This document shows positions 35,256 to 45,250 of a DNA stretch of 64,000 bases, in pieces; position 1 is the first letter of the stretch, and every line of letters starts with the position of its first letter. The notes below the pieces were generated by a model. It was not told where the DNA came from. It saw only the letters and a list, made by a program, of their open reading frames with translations, and did no database searches. The stretch covers positions 172,797,501 through 172,861,500 of the forward strand of contig OX465601.1 in assembly GCA_950022295.1 (NCBI GenBank), given 5' to 3'. This stretch comes from Bromus sterilis. Taxonomy: Eukaryota > Streptophyta > Magnoliopsida > Poales > Poaceae. The position numbers and the translations under genes are program-made.

Positions 35256-35480
35256 GTAGTAGCGCCCCTTTTCGTCTCATCAGTAGCGCCCCCCCACCCG
35301 CTACTGCTAGCACGCTACAGCTAACTTGTAGCAGTAGCGCGCGTACGCACCCGCTACTACTATACAAGGTTATCAGTAGCGCCTCCCGTAGAGCCCGCTA
35401 CTACTAATACCAGTAGCGCGTACCGTACCAGGCGCTACTGGTATATATGCGCTACTGCTACATGTAACAGGCGCTACTGG
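35250..35480. repeat. Left subterminal repeats of CACTA
   Basis: There are about a dozen copies of CAGTAGCG or GCTACTG in both orientations. In CACTA elements such arrays bind the element's own protein; this is inferred from the family. Confidence 0.75.
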
Positions 35481-35760
35481 TATTTATTTTTCATTTTTTG
35501 TTTATTTTTCCCATCGTATTTTTGTTGTATTTGTACAGGTATTATACAATATAGTCTCATACACATACACAGGTTTTCTACAGAGTACAAATCTCATCAT
35601 ATCATACACATACAATAATCTGATGACCATATATATATATCATCATGATCTCTCATATCCAACACAAATGATGTCTCTCATCATGTCATCTCTAAAATAG
35701 CGATAGAAGTTGTCACAATATCTTAAATACATGCAACTACAAGCAAGTTTCATCATCCAT

Positions 35761-36015
35761 CTAAACTATGATATATACTAGAAGAGCGGTCACTATGAGG
35801 AAGAGTGGAATTATGTAGTAGCTCATGAAGCACCTCCTCCGATCTTCCTCTCGCGCTAGCGTAAATCTCAAGTAACTAGCTTCCGCTTCCTCTTTGGTAT
35901 TGAACCCTCTTTGGCTGCCTCCCGGGAACCGGTGCACTTGGGCCTGACACTCTGGCCACTCATCGTACACTCCTGGAACCTTCCCTATGTACACGTCATA
36001 GAACTTCTTCGCCAT
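35761..36015 (-). CDS. Hybrid-binding (RNase H1 N-terminal/viroplasmin-like) protein with membrane anchor
   Basis: This is an intact 84-aa ORF. Residues 4-50 (KKFYDVYIGKVPGVYDEW, then RFPGGSQRGFNTKEEAEASY) match the small RNase H1 N-terminal domain, also called viroplasmin domain. It binds RNA-DNA hybrids or double-stranded RNA through its conserved Tyr, Gly, Trp and Phe residues. Residues 64-84 form a single hydrophobic segment (YYIIPLFLIVTALLVYIIV), a likely C-terminal membrane anchor. No RNase H catalytic domain follows. It is the last gene on the CACTA minus strand, 350 bases after the second gene. CTCTAACAG just upstream (about 36031) could be a splice acceptor in the leader. It is uninterrupted, while its neighbours have stops. 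Confidence 0.75.
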   Translation of the reverse strand: MAKKFYDVYIGKVPGVYDEWPECQAQVHRFPGGSQRGFNTKEEAEASYLRFTLAREEDRRRCFMSYYIIPLFLIVTALLVYIIV

Positions 36016-36360
36016 CGATGATCTATGTACCTGTTAGAGATGCATATTCATCATAGTAATTCAACAATAGTACACAACATAATATACTTGAGCAACACGA
36101 AGACAAAAAGTTAGTGAATAGATGCAACATAAAGTAACATACATAATATAATATACACACGTTGTTCATGGTACCCCAACTAATTCACTAGCTAGCAAGC
36201 GTTACGCAAGTAGTTCAACAGGACCGTTAAATTACATCACAAAGGTTTCATATCGCTTCCAAAAGTATAAATTCAACCGAGACATCATCATCGGCATAGT
36301 CAATACACTAGAACTTCCATCCATCCATATCTGGGAGGACGCACCCTAGCTTATTGAACG
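36016..36360 (-). other. Spacer between CACTA second gene and hybrid-binding gene
   Basis: The stretch is AT-rich with no coding frame. An acceptor-like CTAACAG/GTACATAG near 36031 suggests a 5' leader intron for the small gene. Nothing else is recognised. Confidence 0.4.
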
Positions 36361-38309
36361 GCGTAATGTCCGAAAGCTGCATTCCTACGTGAGTTTTAAC
36401 ATCAGCTCGCGATATTGGGCCGTGGTAGAACATCCCCTTCTTGTCGACGACTTATTTCATGATGATGGTTGCAATATCCTTCAGGATGCGAAAGAAGTCA
36501 TCTCATACTTTATAATCCGGTTCGGCTAAGTTTTTTGCCCATATCATGATATGATTGTCATCTTTGCTTGCCATGCGAAGAAGTTGCTGATCCTTTCTGA
36601 ACTCCATCATGAGATGGATGACATAGTATCCATCATTTGTACTTCCTTCTGGTTGATGGATACTCCAGAAGTTGATTTTATGCGAGAAACACGGCGCTCC
36701 CTTCCTTCTTGACTTTTTCTCGATGTGGCCACCCCTCATGCCGAAGCCCTGGAGAGCGGAATCCAGAAGACTCATTACTTTGGTGTAGTCCTTCATTTTG
36801 AAGTTCCTAGACGAGTCGAAATACACGGCATGGGAGACTCACGGGAAAAGAACGATAAGGACGGCGTGCCCCTCGCTGCGCAAAATAAATGCACCTCAAA
36901 TCAGCTAGCCTCCATATGAGCAGAGGAATGATTGAAATGTAAAGGCAATCGGGCAATGACTTACATTGGATGATAAGGAACAAGAACCATTTCCTTCTCC
37001 TTATTCATCAGCATGAAATTTTCGATATACTCCCTAGCAGTTTGAAGTTCATAGTCACCGAGCGACAAGAAGGACTCATGCATGTAGTATGGATCTGCCA
37101 CCGCGATTTGCGAGATTTCCTCTGTTTTGATGACAAAGTTCATATGGAGCGCAAAAAGGCGGACGATCGTAAAATCGAGCCGCCTAGTGAGGAACATCTC
37201 AAAGATGTGATCAAACCACAGGAAGAACACTTCCGCGGGCGCCGTGTCGACGTAGCCCATGCACGGAGGCACACGCACCGCATAAGGTGGATATCCTGGA
37301 TCCTTCGACGCGAGAAGGCTTTTCTCTGTCGACAGTACATGGTCGTGCAGTCTCCTGAGATCCCCTGATATGCTCTCCAGCAGTTTCGGCGGGAGGATCG
37401 GCTCGCCCGCGACATGGATCAACGCCGTACCTTTCATCGGTACACGGTCTGCAAAACCGGTTGGCGGAACCGACTTGCTGCTAGAAGCATTGGCAGCCTT
37501 TTTGGCAGCTAAGTCTTTCCTACTCGGTCTCTTCCTCGGCTTCTTCTGGGGGAGAGGTTGTGATGAGCCTTTCATAGCGCCCTTGATCGCCACCCCAAGT
37601 GTTGACATGTTGAGAAAGGGTTGTTCATGCTGGTTTGAGGCGGCATCTGGAGGCGTGTCCTGCAAGGGTTGCACGAAGAGAGACTTTTTGCACTCAGACC
37701 TAGGATGGTCCTGCTCTGGCAGAATATCCATATCCTCGTCCACATGCTCCTTATTGGACGAGTCATATGGTTGACTCATCATTTCTACTTCCTGATTAAT
37801 GAAGGCGGTGTTGAGGAATTTCATAGGGTCACCATCCTCGTCCATGACATCATCCATTTCTTGCTGGAGCACGGGGCCGAAATCACGATCCACTCTGCTT
37901 GGACCGCCTTCCTCGCGTCGCTCGCCGCTCTCACCCAGCATAACAAGCGGCGCTAATAATTGCGGAGGCGGGGTGGTGGTGTTCTTACCTTCTTGGGGAT
38001 GTGTTGTCGTTGGTGTGGTCATCACGACGGCCGACTCGACACAAAGAAGACCCTTCGGCCATAGGATGAAATAACCCTTGCAGTCTGCAAGCCGCTTTTA
38101 CGGGTCGCGTCTTCCTCTCCCACGAGTTGTACCGGAGGAGCCTAATCCTCGTGGCCCGGTTTGACACTCGCCACGGAAACCTTGAAAGTGGTATTGGGCA
38201 TCTGCATGGTGTGGATCATCCGATCCGTTGGATTTATTATCGTTGCCTTTCCCACATCCACCGTCTGGCCATTGATCCTGTATAGTAAGGTGCACGGGGT
38301 TCTCTCGGC

Positions 38310-38396
38310 CTGCGAAAACATGTCTACGGCATCAAACATCCAAAAGGCAACGAAAAAGGGATATATTATAGATATGTTGGTGTGACGCGTAATTAC
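38310..38396 (-). other. Intron 2 of CACTA second gene
   Basis: ACG/GTAATTAC..TTTTCGCAG/GCCGAG, 87 bases, a multiple of three with no stop inside. It therefore reads open even unspliced, but its AT-rich composition marks it as an intron. Confidence 0.65.
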
Positions 38397-38984
38397 CGTG
38401 AGGGCATCGAGCTCAGCCAAAGGCGAAGGCCCGCCTAGCACGCCCGAGACAGAGGACGGGCTGCTATGAGCAGCTAATGGAGCATGTCCGGATGCGAGAG
38501 CAGGCGCCGCTGGTGCGATGTTCACCGAGTTGCTCCCGACGAAGCTAGTACGGGGAAAATACGCTGCCGTTTTGTCTGGATTTTGCTTTGTCCACTTGAT
38601 AACAGCCGGGATCAAGGATGAAACCGAAGCTGCGAACTCATCTCTACAGGCAGCTAAAGCTGCATTGACTGCCGACTTGATCATCTCTTGTTTGGTCGCT
38701 TGTTCGGTCTCAGCTGCTTTTTTCTCAACCGCAAGCTTCACCTTCTCGTCGATGTTGACCTGACTAAACTTCCTTCTCGGCCTTTTGGCCTCAGTGTCCT
38801 CGTGGTAGTAGTGCTTCCTCTGGGCACCGTCTCCGACGCCGTGCACATGTCTATGCTGCGCCTGAGTGTCCAAAGGGAGGCCCTTCAGTATGTTCAAGGC
38901 CCGGTTGAGATGGGTGTCCCACTTGGGCCTCATCGACGACTGAGACGATGAGTCGCTTTCGGCATCAAGCTTGTGTTGCTCTTT

Positions 38985-39076
38985 CTGCGAAAGAAACGTG
39001 GACCATTTACAAATGTTACTACAACGTGTATTCTGACTTGATGAGAAGCTAATATAAGGTGGAAAAAAAATATTAC
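38985..39076 (-). other. Intron 1 of CACTA second gene
   Basis: CTG/GTAATATT..TTTCGCAG/AAAGAG, 92 bases. Exon frames join in phase 0 across it (..EFMRLL to KEQHKLDAE..), which supports the model. Confidence 0.7.
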
Positions 39077-40149
39077 CAGTAATCTCATGAATTCCCTCGT
39101 GGGCGCGTCCGTGGACCAAACCTTTTTCTTCGAGTCCCACTTGTAGCGGGCCCTGATGAAGTCATACTCCTGCGGGTCGGTGAACTCCGCCAAGGGGTCT
39201 GGGATCCCCGTGGCTTCACGTTCCGCGTCCTCCTTGTCCCATATGGGCCTTTTGCCAATGTAACCACGACTTCCGAGGTAGTGTTTCTCCGTGTTCCTTT
39301 CCTGAAGCCCCTTGAATTTCGCGGACCTAAGCTTGGCTTCGTCGGTAGCGCAAGTGTCCTTGAATTTTAAGAACTCAGCTTCCGTAAGTGATGGATTCTC
39401 CGCAAAAATCTTGGACAAAGGTTTGTTCTTCTCAATCAATCGTTTCACCCTCACTTTCCACGCGAACAATGCGTTGCTGAACTTGAACATGGCGGCGGCG
39501 TTTATGTCAGTCATGGCATCATCATCCCACGGAGTTTTGCTCTCATCCCGATCCGGGAACTTGAATCTGTTGTGCAGCTTTGTAAGGAGTAAATGTTCCA
39601 TATTTTGTATACTCCTCAAGTCATAGTCGTTGATGCTCGCGGTTTCCCGTAGGATGCATCCGACTTGGTTGCCGTAGAACTTGCGAGCTTCCGCCGGCGC
39701 TATTGGCTCGAATTTGCCAGGATGCACCTCTGTCACTAGCAATATGTCGGTGCCGAGCTTGTTTGGTTTTCGTACCCTCTCCTTCTTCTTATTTGCTGTT
39801 TCATTAGCGGCTTCAGTGCCGCCGGTATCGGTGGCGCTGGTGTCAGTGCCATCGGTGCCATCAGGAGTGCTGTCGGACTCGATTTCGGCGTCCGTCGCAC
39901 TAGCGACATTTGGACCTTCGTCTCGTAGCTGAGAAGACATATGGTCGAGGAAGGCGTGTTCATGCTGCTGGTAGTCAAAATCTTCATCTGCACCGTCTTC
40001 GTCGTTGGTCGACATGTTTCCTACGATATATTTAGTCTCCAACTTTAATTCTCAAACTATAAAAAAAGTACTAAATACCGTCCTATCAAATACCGGGCAC
40101 TCAATATTTCATACTTTGTAGCACAAGTCATGTCAAAATTCATGGTAAA

Positions 40150-40240
40150 TTTCGGCATGACCTTTTCTAAAAAGTGGACATATCGGGAACCTGAAATTTG
40201 CCAGAACGGAAATAAATCAACATTCCGGCAAAACATAGGC
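40150..40240 (-). promoter_or_regulatory. Shared 91-bp module upstream of CACTA second gene
   Basis: TTCGGCATGACCTTTTCTAA.. to ..CGGCAAAACATAGGC. A copy at 45160-45250, about 75% identical by eye and in the same orientation, lies upstream of the transposase. It sits about 110 bases before the start codon here. Confidence 0.6.
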
Positions 40241-40344
40241 CCCTCGGATCCCTGCATATGGAAAAAAGAAGAAAATTCATACACAATATCATTTCATTTG
40301 CATTTTCAACTCCAAAAGTTACAGAAACTAATTAGCATTTAGCG

Positions 40345-40855
40345 TTGGCTGCTTCGTAAGGAGTATTTCTAAATGTTTCTAGTTGCATTTAATCCACCCC
40401 ACTGAGCATTTTCAAACTTGGATTACCTATGAACAAATTGTTTTCCTACAGATACTCATGGTATGTGGTGTTTTTGGTCCTTCATGTATGCACTTTGGAG
40501 GAATCAGTGCTTCCTTGCTTGGCCAGGTAATGCATCAGCACCCTGATCGCTTACCTTATTTGTGCTTATGCTTTTCTCTTGAGAGGAAACACACAAAACT
40601 AGTCTGAAACTTGGAATTGTGATTCCAGTACCAATTATGTCTGCAACCAAACAACTGATATTCACTAAGTTTAGCTAATTCCTGAATTCCATGCTCAATT
40701 CTGCTAATATGAACGGTGTTACACGTCATTTTTCTACTGTGATTTTCTATGCTCAATTCTGCTAATTCCTGAATTCCATGCTCAGTTGTGCTAATTCGTG
40801 AATTCCATGCTTATGTATACGAATTTTCTACTGTGATTTTCTAACTGGCAGGAGT
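40345..40855. other. CACTA spacer, no gene seen
   Basis: This is AT-rich sequence with short internal duplications (ATTCCATGCTCA..TGCTAATTC repeated near 40688, 40750 and 40780). No coding frame is recognised. Confidence 0.4.
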
Positions 40856-40959
40856 ATGTATACGAATTTCCTGGCAGAACAACTTGGCAGAGGAAATTCG
40901 AGCGCCGGAGATTTTCTAACTGGCATGAGTATGTATACCATGAAGGCAGCGAGTACCTG

Positions 40960-41210
40960 GGCGGCGCCGGAGAGCGGAGGGGGGCGAGCGCCGGAGAGAG
41001 GAGGGGGGCGAGCGCCGGAGATTGGAGCGGTGCGGCGCCGGGGGTCCTTTGGGCAGCGCCGGAGAGCGGAGGGGGGCGAGCGCTGGAGAGCGGAGGGGGG
41101 TGAGCGCCGGGGGTCCTCTGGGCGGCACAGGAGAGCGGAGGGGGGCGAGCGCCGGGGGTCCTCTGGGCGGCGCCGGAGAGTGGAGGGGGCGAGCGAGCGG
41201 GGAAACAAGA
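40960..41210 (+). repeat. GC-rich minisatellite in CACTA
   Basis: There are imperfect units of about 45 bases built from GAGAGCGGAGGGGGGCGAGCG and CCGGGGGTCCTCTGGGCGGC, four to five copies. Long ORFs here are by-products of the repeat. Confidence 0.75.
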
Positions 41211-41257
41211 AGAGGGAGAGGTGTGGGGGGTGGAGGGTAGGGGTGATCTGTTTTAAG

Positions 41258-41430
41258 TGAAAAATAGCAGTAGCGGGCCCTGTCAGGGCGCGCTACTGCC
41301 AAGTTTAGCAGTAGCGGGCCCTGTCAGTGAGCGCTACTGCTAAACTTAGTAGTAGCGGGCCCTGACAGCGAGCGCTACTGATAAACTTAGCAGTAGCGGG
41401 CCCTGTCAGAGCGCGCTACTGATATTTCTG
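41258..41430. repeat. Internal CAGTAGCG/GCTACTG array of CACTA
   Basis: Four units of about 41 bases (GCAGTAGCGGGCCCTGTCAG..GCGCTACTG) lie between the two large genes, far from either terminus. The motif is the same as in the subterminal arrays. Confidence 0.8.
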
Positions 41431-41606
41431 GCATTATTTTCCCTCTTTTCATTTCCTTTTTATTATTTTTCCCGAACAACGAACGATACAATTTATATAA
41501 TGTATATTTAACAGCGGCAATATATAATTTGACCGATCGATAACGCGGTTAAAGTGCAAGTATACAAAATAGATACATATATATATTACAACACACATTT
41601 AGTTTC

Positions 41607-44600
41607 TCAGCGTCGAGGACGTTTCTTAGTGATTAGCTTCTTTCCTTTTTTGTTCGTTTCCGAATAATTTAGGGCCTCGTTGTGACTTTTCGTTTTCCAT
41701 GGAGTACGATCTTTCGTAGTAAATGTAGTCTTCATTCTTATTTTGACAAATGCTTCATCGTCGTCGTCATCTTCCCTCATCGGGTTGCCGTACTGGTCAT
41801 AGTCTTCTATGTTGGCGACTCCATCCATTCCGACGATGTTTCTTTTGCCTCTCCTCACGACAACACGGCTGGGATTGCTCGGGTCGGTTATGTAGAAACA
41901 TTGTGTCACGTGCTTAGCGTGTATCCATGGCTCATTTTTGGTGATGACGTTCATGGTAGCGCTCTTGGCGTCGGGTATGGACATAGTAGTGAAATACCGG
42001 TTTTCTCTTTCGACATTCTTAGCCCATCTGACACGGAACATCGTCGCATTGTGTAGTCCAGAGTAGTTAAGCTCCCAGATCTCTTCGACCCTTCCGTAAT
42101 ATCTTTCAGTTGAGCCTTTGTCGTCAGTCATGCATTCTATCGTCACCCCCGAGTTCTGGAAATCACTTTTCATATCTCTCGCCTCCGTATAGAACGTGTA
42201 TCCGTTTATATCGTATGCCTGATAGGTGAGGAAGTTGACAGCAGGGCCATGTGCTAAGGCGTATATGAGCAATGCGTCTGTAGACCCCTCTTCAAGGGGA
42301 TTGGAAAGAACATGCTCTTTGAACCAAGGCAAGAAAGTGGAGTTGTGCTCTCTAGTAACTTCGGCGTCCATCTTGCGTAGGCCCTGGTCATGGTACTTCT
42401 TGGCGATGGTTTCTTTGTGCAGTGTCACGAAAGGGTCTACCATGTCAAGATGTTGTAGCACTACTAAGTTTGCCCTGTCAAAGTCATTGCGTCGATCCGA
42501 GTGGTCGACATGCAGTTCCCTCCGACCGTTGGTGTGACCTTCTCCTCTGAGCCTCCCATGGTGCTTGTTAATGGGCAAACCAACAAGAGGGACGGCGTCG
42601 TCTCCGTTGCTTAGATAATTCTCGCAGAAAGAGATGCACTCTTGTGTCAGATAGCCCTGTACGATGCTTCCATCTGGTCGGGACATGTTACGAACGAATC
42701 CTTTGATGACCCCATTCATCCTCTCGAACGACATCATGTTGTGCAGGTATGACGGGCCAAGGTCGATGATGTCGTCCACAATGTGGACACACAGATGCAC
42801 CATGACGTCAAAGAACACGGGCGGGAAGTACATCTCGAGCTCACATAGTATGACAACAATCTCTTCCTGTAGCCTTGTGAGCTGCTTCGAACTAATCGAC
42901 TTTCGAGAGATAACATTGAAAAAATTACAGAAACCAGTAAGCGTGTCACGGACGTGCTTGTCCATTATCCCTCTAAGGGCAACCGGTAGTATCTGCATCG
43001 TCATCATGTGACAGTCATGATACTTCATCTCGCTGAACCTTTTTTTCTGCATGTCTAGGTATCTGCTTATCTTCCCACAGTAACCGGAACTAACTTTTAT
43101 TCCGGTAAGACACTTGAAAAATTGATCGATCTCCTTCGTATTGAAGGTGAAGCAAGAAGGGGGGCAATATTTCTCTTCCTTCTTCTTTACTTTTTTTCCC
43201 CGCCTGCTGTCCCCCGCCTCTGTCTCCGTCTCTGTCTCGGCCGTTTTACGGGGCATGTGCAGATCTGCCCTTATTTCCAAATCTTCCAAGTCTCTTCTTG
43301 CCTTCGGCCCATCCTTGGTCTTCTCCGGCATGTTCATCAGTGTGCCAAGAAAACTCTCGAGAACATTCTTCGTGATATGCATTTGATCAAGACAATGAGG
43401 TGTATCGAGTTTGGGCCAGTACTCCAAGTCCCAGAAAACAGACCTTGTTTTCCATACCTTCAGCAGCGGCTCCGGTTTTTTCATCTTTCCAGGAGCGGGG
43501 CACTCTTTCCAGTTTTTCAACAACTCAACAATTTCGGCGCCGCTCCTCTTACGTGGAGGTCCTCGATGCTCAGTCTCACCATTGAATTGATCTCCACGGT
43601 TTCTCCACGGGTCATTCTTCTCGAGCCATCTTCGATGCCCCATGTACACGATTTTCGCAGACCCACCATCTTTCGTTAGCTGCTGAGACGTTGTATCACC
43701 CATGCACCTCGTGCATCCGCAATATCCATGGCACACCTGGCCTGATACATATCCGTAACCGAGATAATCGTGCACCGTCGTCAGCACCGCGGCTTTCATA
43801 TAGAAATATTCTTTTTCGAAATCGTCCCATGTCTTGACTGGTGATTTCCATAACATTTCTAGCTCCTCTTTCAATAGCTCGAGATATAGATTAATATTAT
43901 TTCCCGGCTGTTTCGGCCCTTGAATCAGAAAGCTCAAGTGTATGTACTTTGTTTTCATGCACTTCCACGGGGGAATGTTGTACATCCATACAAACACGGG
44001 CCATGTGCTATGGTTGGTGTTCTGCTTGCCAAACGGATTCATGCCATCTGAACTCACGCCAAGCATGACGTTCCTTGGATCAAGATGAAATCCATATTCG
44101 GCGTTCTACGCTCTCCACTGGCTTCCATCCACAGGGTGTCTCATCTTCGGATCATCTCCATCATCGGGCACCTTCCTGACCGCGTGCCACCGCATGAGCT
44201 CTGCTTCCTTAGGATCTATGAAATAACGTTGCAGACGAGAAATGATCGGAAAGTACCATACAACTTTCTGAGGAGATTTATTTCCGGCCTTCTTGTATCT
44301 ATCAGCATTGCACACCGGACAACTGGTTTTTTCTGCGTTCTCGTTCCGATAAATGATGCAATCGTTGATGCATGCATGATATCTAATGTGCGGCAGATCA
44401 AGAGGGCACACAATCTTCTTGGCCTCATCGACACTAGTAGGACAAAGGTTCCCCGGGGGAAGAACTGTCTTGTTTAGATACTTGAGATGATCATCGAGGC
44501 TTTTGTCGCTCCATTTGTTTTTAGCCTTCATCTTTAGAAGTTCGAGTGCGAAACTCAAGCGGGTCACCTCAGGAGCACAACCATCATACAATAGAGTCTT

Positions 44601-45090
44601 CGAGTCTACCTCCAGTTGCTCCAACTTGGCCTCCTCTCTAGAACCAGCTCTGTCGCTAGTCGTCTTCTTGCGAAGAAGGTCTCGAACATGAGGGTCCCGC
44701 ATGATTGAATTTAGTAGCCACGAAGGCTCCGTCTCCGTCATGTTCGTACTGATCTTCTCCGCCATTACCATGTGCGGCCTCTTCTCCGCCGTCATTTCCA
44801 GCGCCCTCTTCGTCTTCGGATCCATCAATCATCTCTTCATCCGCTGCCATGGGGTTATTGGTTGCACCGTCGATATCGTCATCATCATCTTCAGTTATCC
44901 ATCGAGTATAGCCATCCATGAAACCATATCTAAGCAGGTGCGCCTTCAAACGTCCACCCTTAAAGGGGTCCAGCCAGATGCCTTCTTTGTATTTTCGACA
45001 CGGACATAAAATCTCCTTTTCATTTTTTTCAATCATGTCTTCCACTGCGGATCGCAAGTATCTATCCAACATCCTTCCACTGACCTTCAT
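41607..45090 (-). pseudogene. CACTA transposase (tnp2 family), broken
   Basis: Domain order on the minus strand. First an N-terminal transposase-associated domain (45090-44880; CPCRKYKEGIWL, KAHLLRYGFMDGYTRW) and an acidic linker. Then the tnp2 catalytic region with CPVCNADRYKK, HPVDGSQWRA, GVSSDGMNPFG and HGYCGCTRCM, and the HCLDQMHITKNV segment near 43380. The DUF4218-like region follows (YLDMQKKRFSEMKYHDCH, SFERMNGVIKGF), then the DUF4216-like C-terminus (FRVRWAKNVERENRYF). Lesions: a frame change near 44700-44760 in the acidic linker (or an unrecognised intron) and a TAG at 44106-44108 just after GSQWRA. From 44066 on, 819 codons are open. The protein normally binds terminal repeats and cuts both transposon ends in the nucleus. 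Confidence 0.88.
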
Positions 45091-45159
45091 GGTCGCCTAC
45101 GAGTTATACAAACAAAATATTATAACGACATGCATATGCATATCAAAGTCATACAAAAA

Positions 45160-45250
45160 TTCGGCATGACCTTCCTAAAAATAGGACATATAGAGTTTGC
45201 CCGAAATTCGCCGAAACGGAAGTAAATCGACATTTCGGCAAAACATAGGC
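45160..45250 (-). promoter_or_regulatory. Shared 91-bp module upstream of transposase
   Basis: TTCGGCATGACCTTCCTAAA.. to ..CGGCAAAACATAGGC is the second copy of the module at 40150-40240. It ends about 70 bases before the transposase start. Confidence 0.6.

Larger units (their letters stand above)
36361..40042 (-). pseudogene. CACTA second gene with Ulp1-like protease end, broken
   Basis: This is a multi-exon gene following the transposase. Exon 1 runs 40042-39077 (acidic start, then RKPNKLGTDI.., KFYGNQVGC). Intron 38985-39076 is canonical (GTAATA..CGCAG), exon 2 runs 38984-38397, intron 38310-38396 is canonical, and exon 3 follows to a TAG near 38142. A Pro/Lys-rich exon runs 38025-36961 and ends at a GTAAGT donor. 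The last exon has GHAVLIVLF.. and YFDSS, the His and Asp of an Ulp1-type cysteine protease (SUMO-protease fold). Where the catalytic Cys should precede GYYV the sequence reads NDGYYVIHLM, so the Cys is lost. Further stops: TGA near 36860, TGA at 36503-36505 and a TAA near 36452. Related second genes are common in Triticeae CACTAs; their function is unclear. Confidence 0.65.

Noticed and set aside
34647..35407. 200- and 155-codon ORFs over the 71-bp repeats
   Set aside because: Frame stays open only because a 71-bp repeat without stops cycles through the frames; repetitive nonsense peptide, and one ORF runs into the CACTA element.
40856..41260. 134-codon Gly/Arg-rich ORF
   Set aside because: By-product of the GC-rich minisatellite; frames open on both strands.
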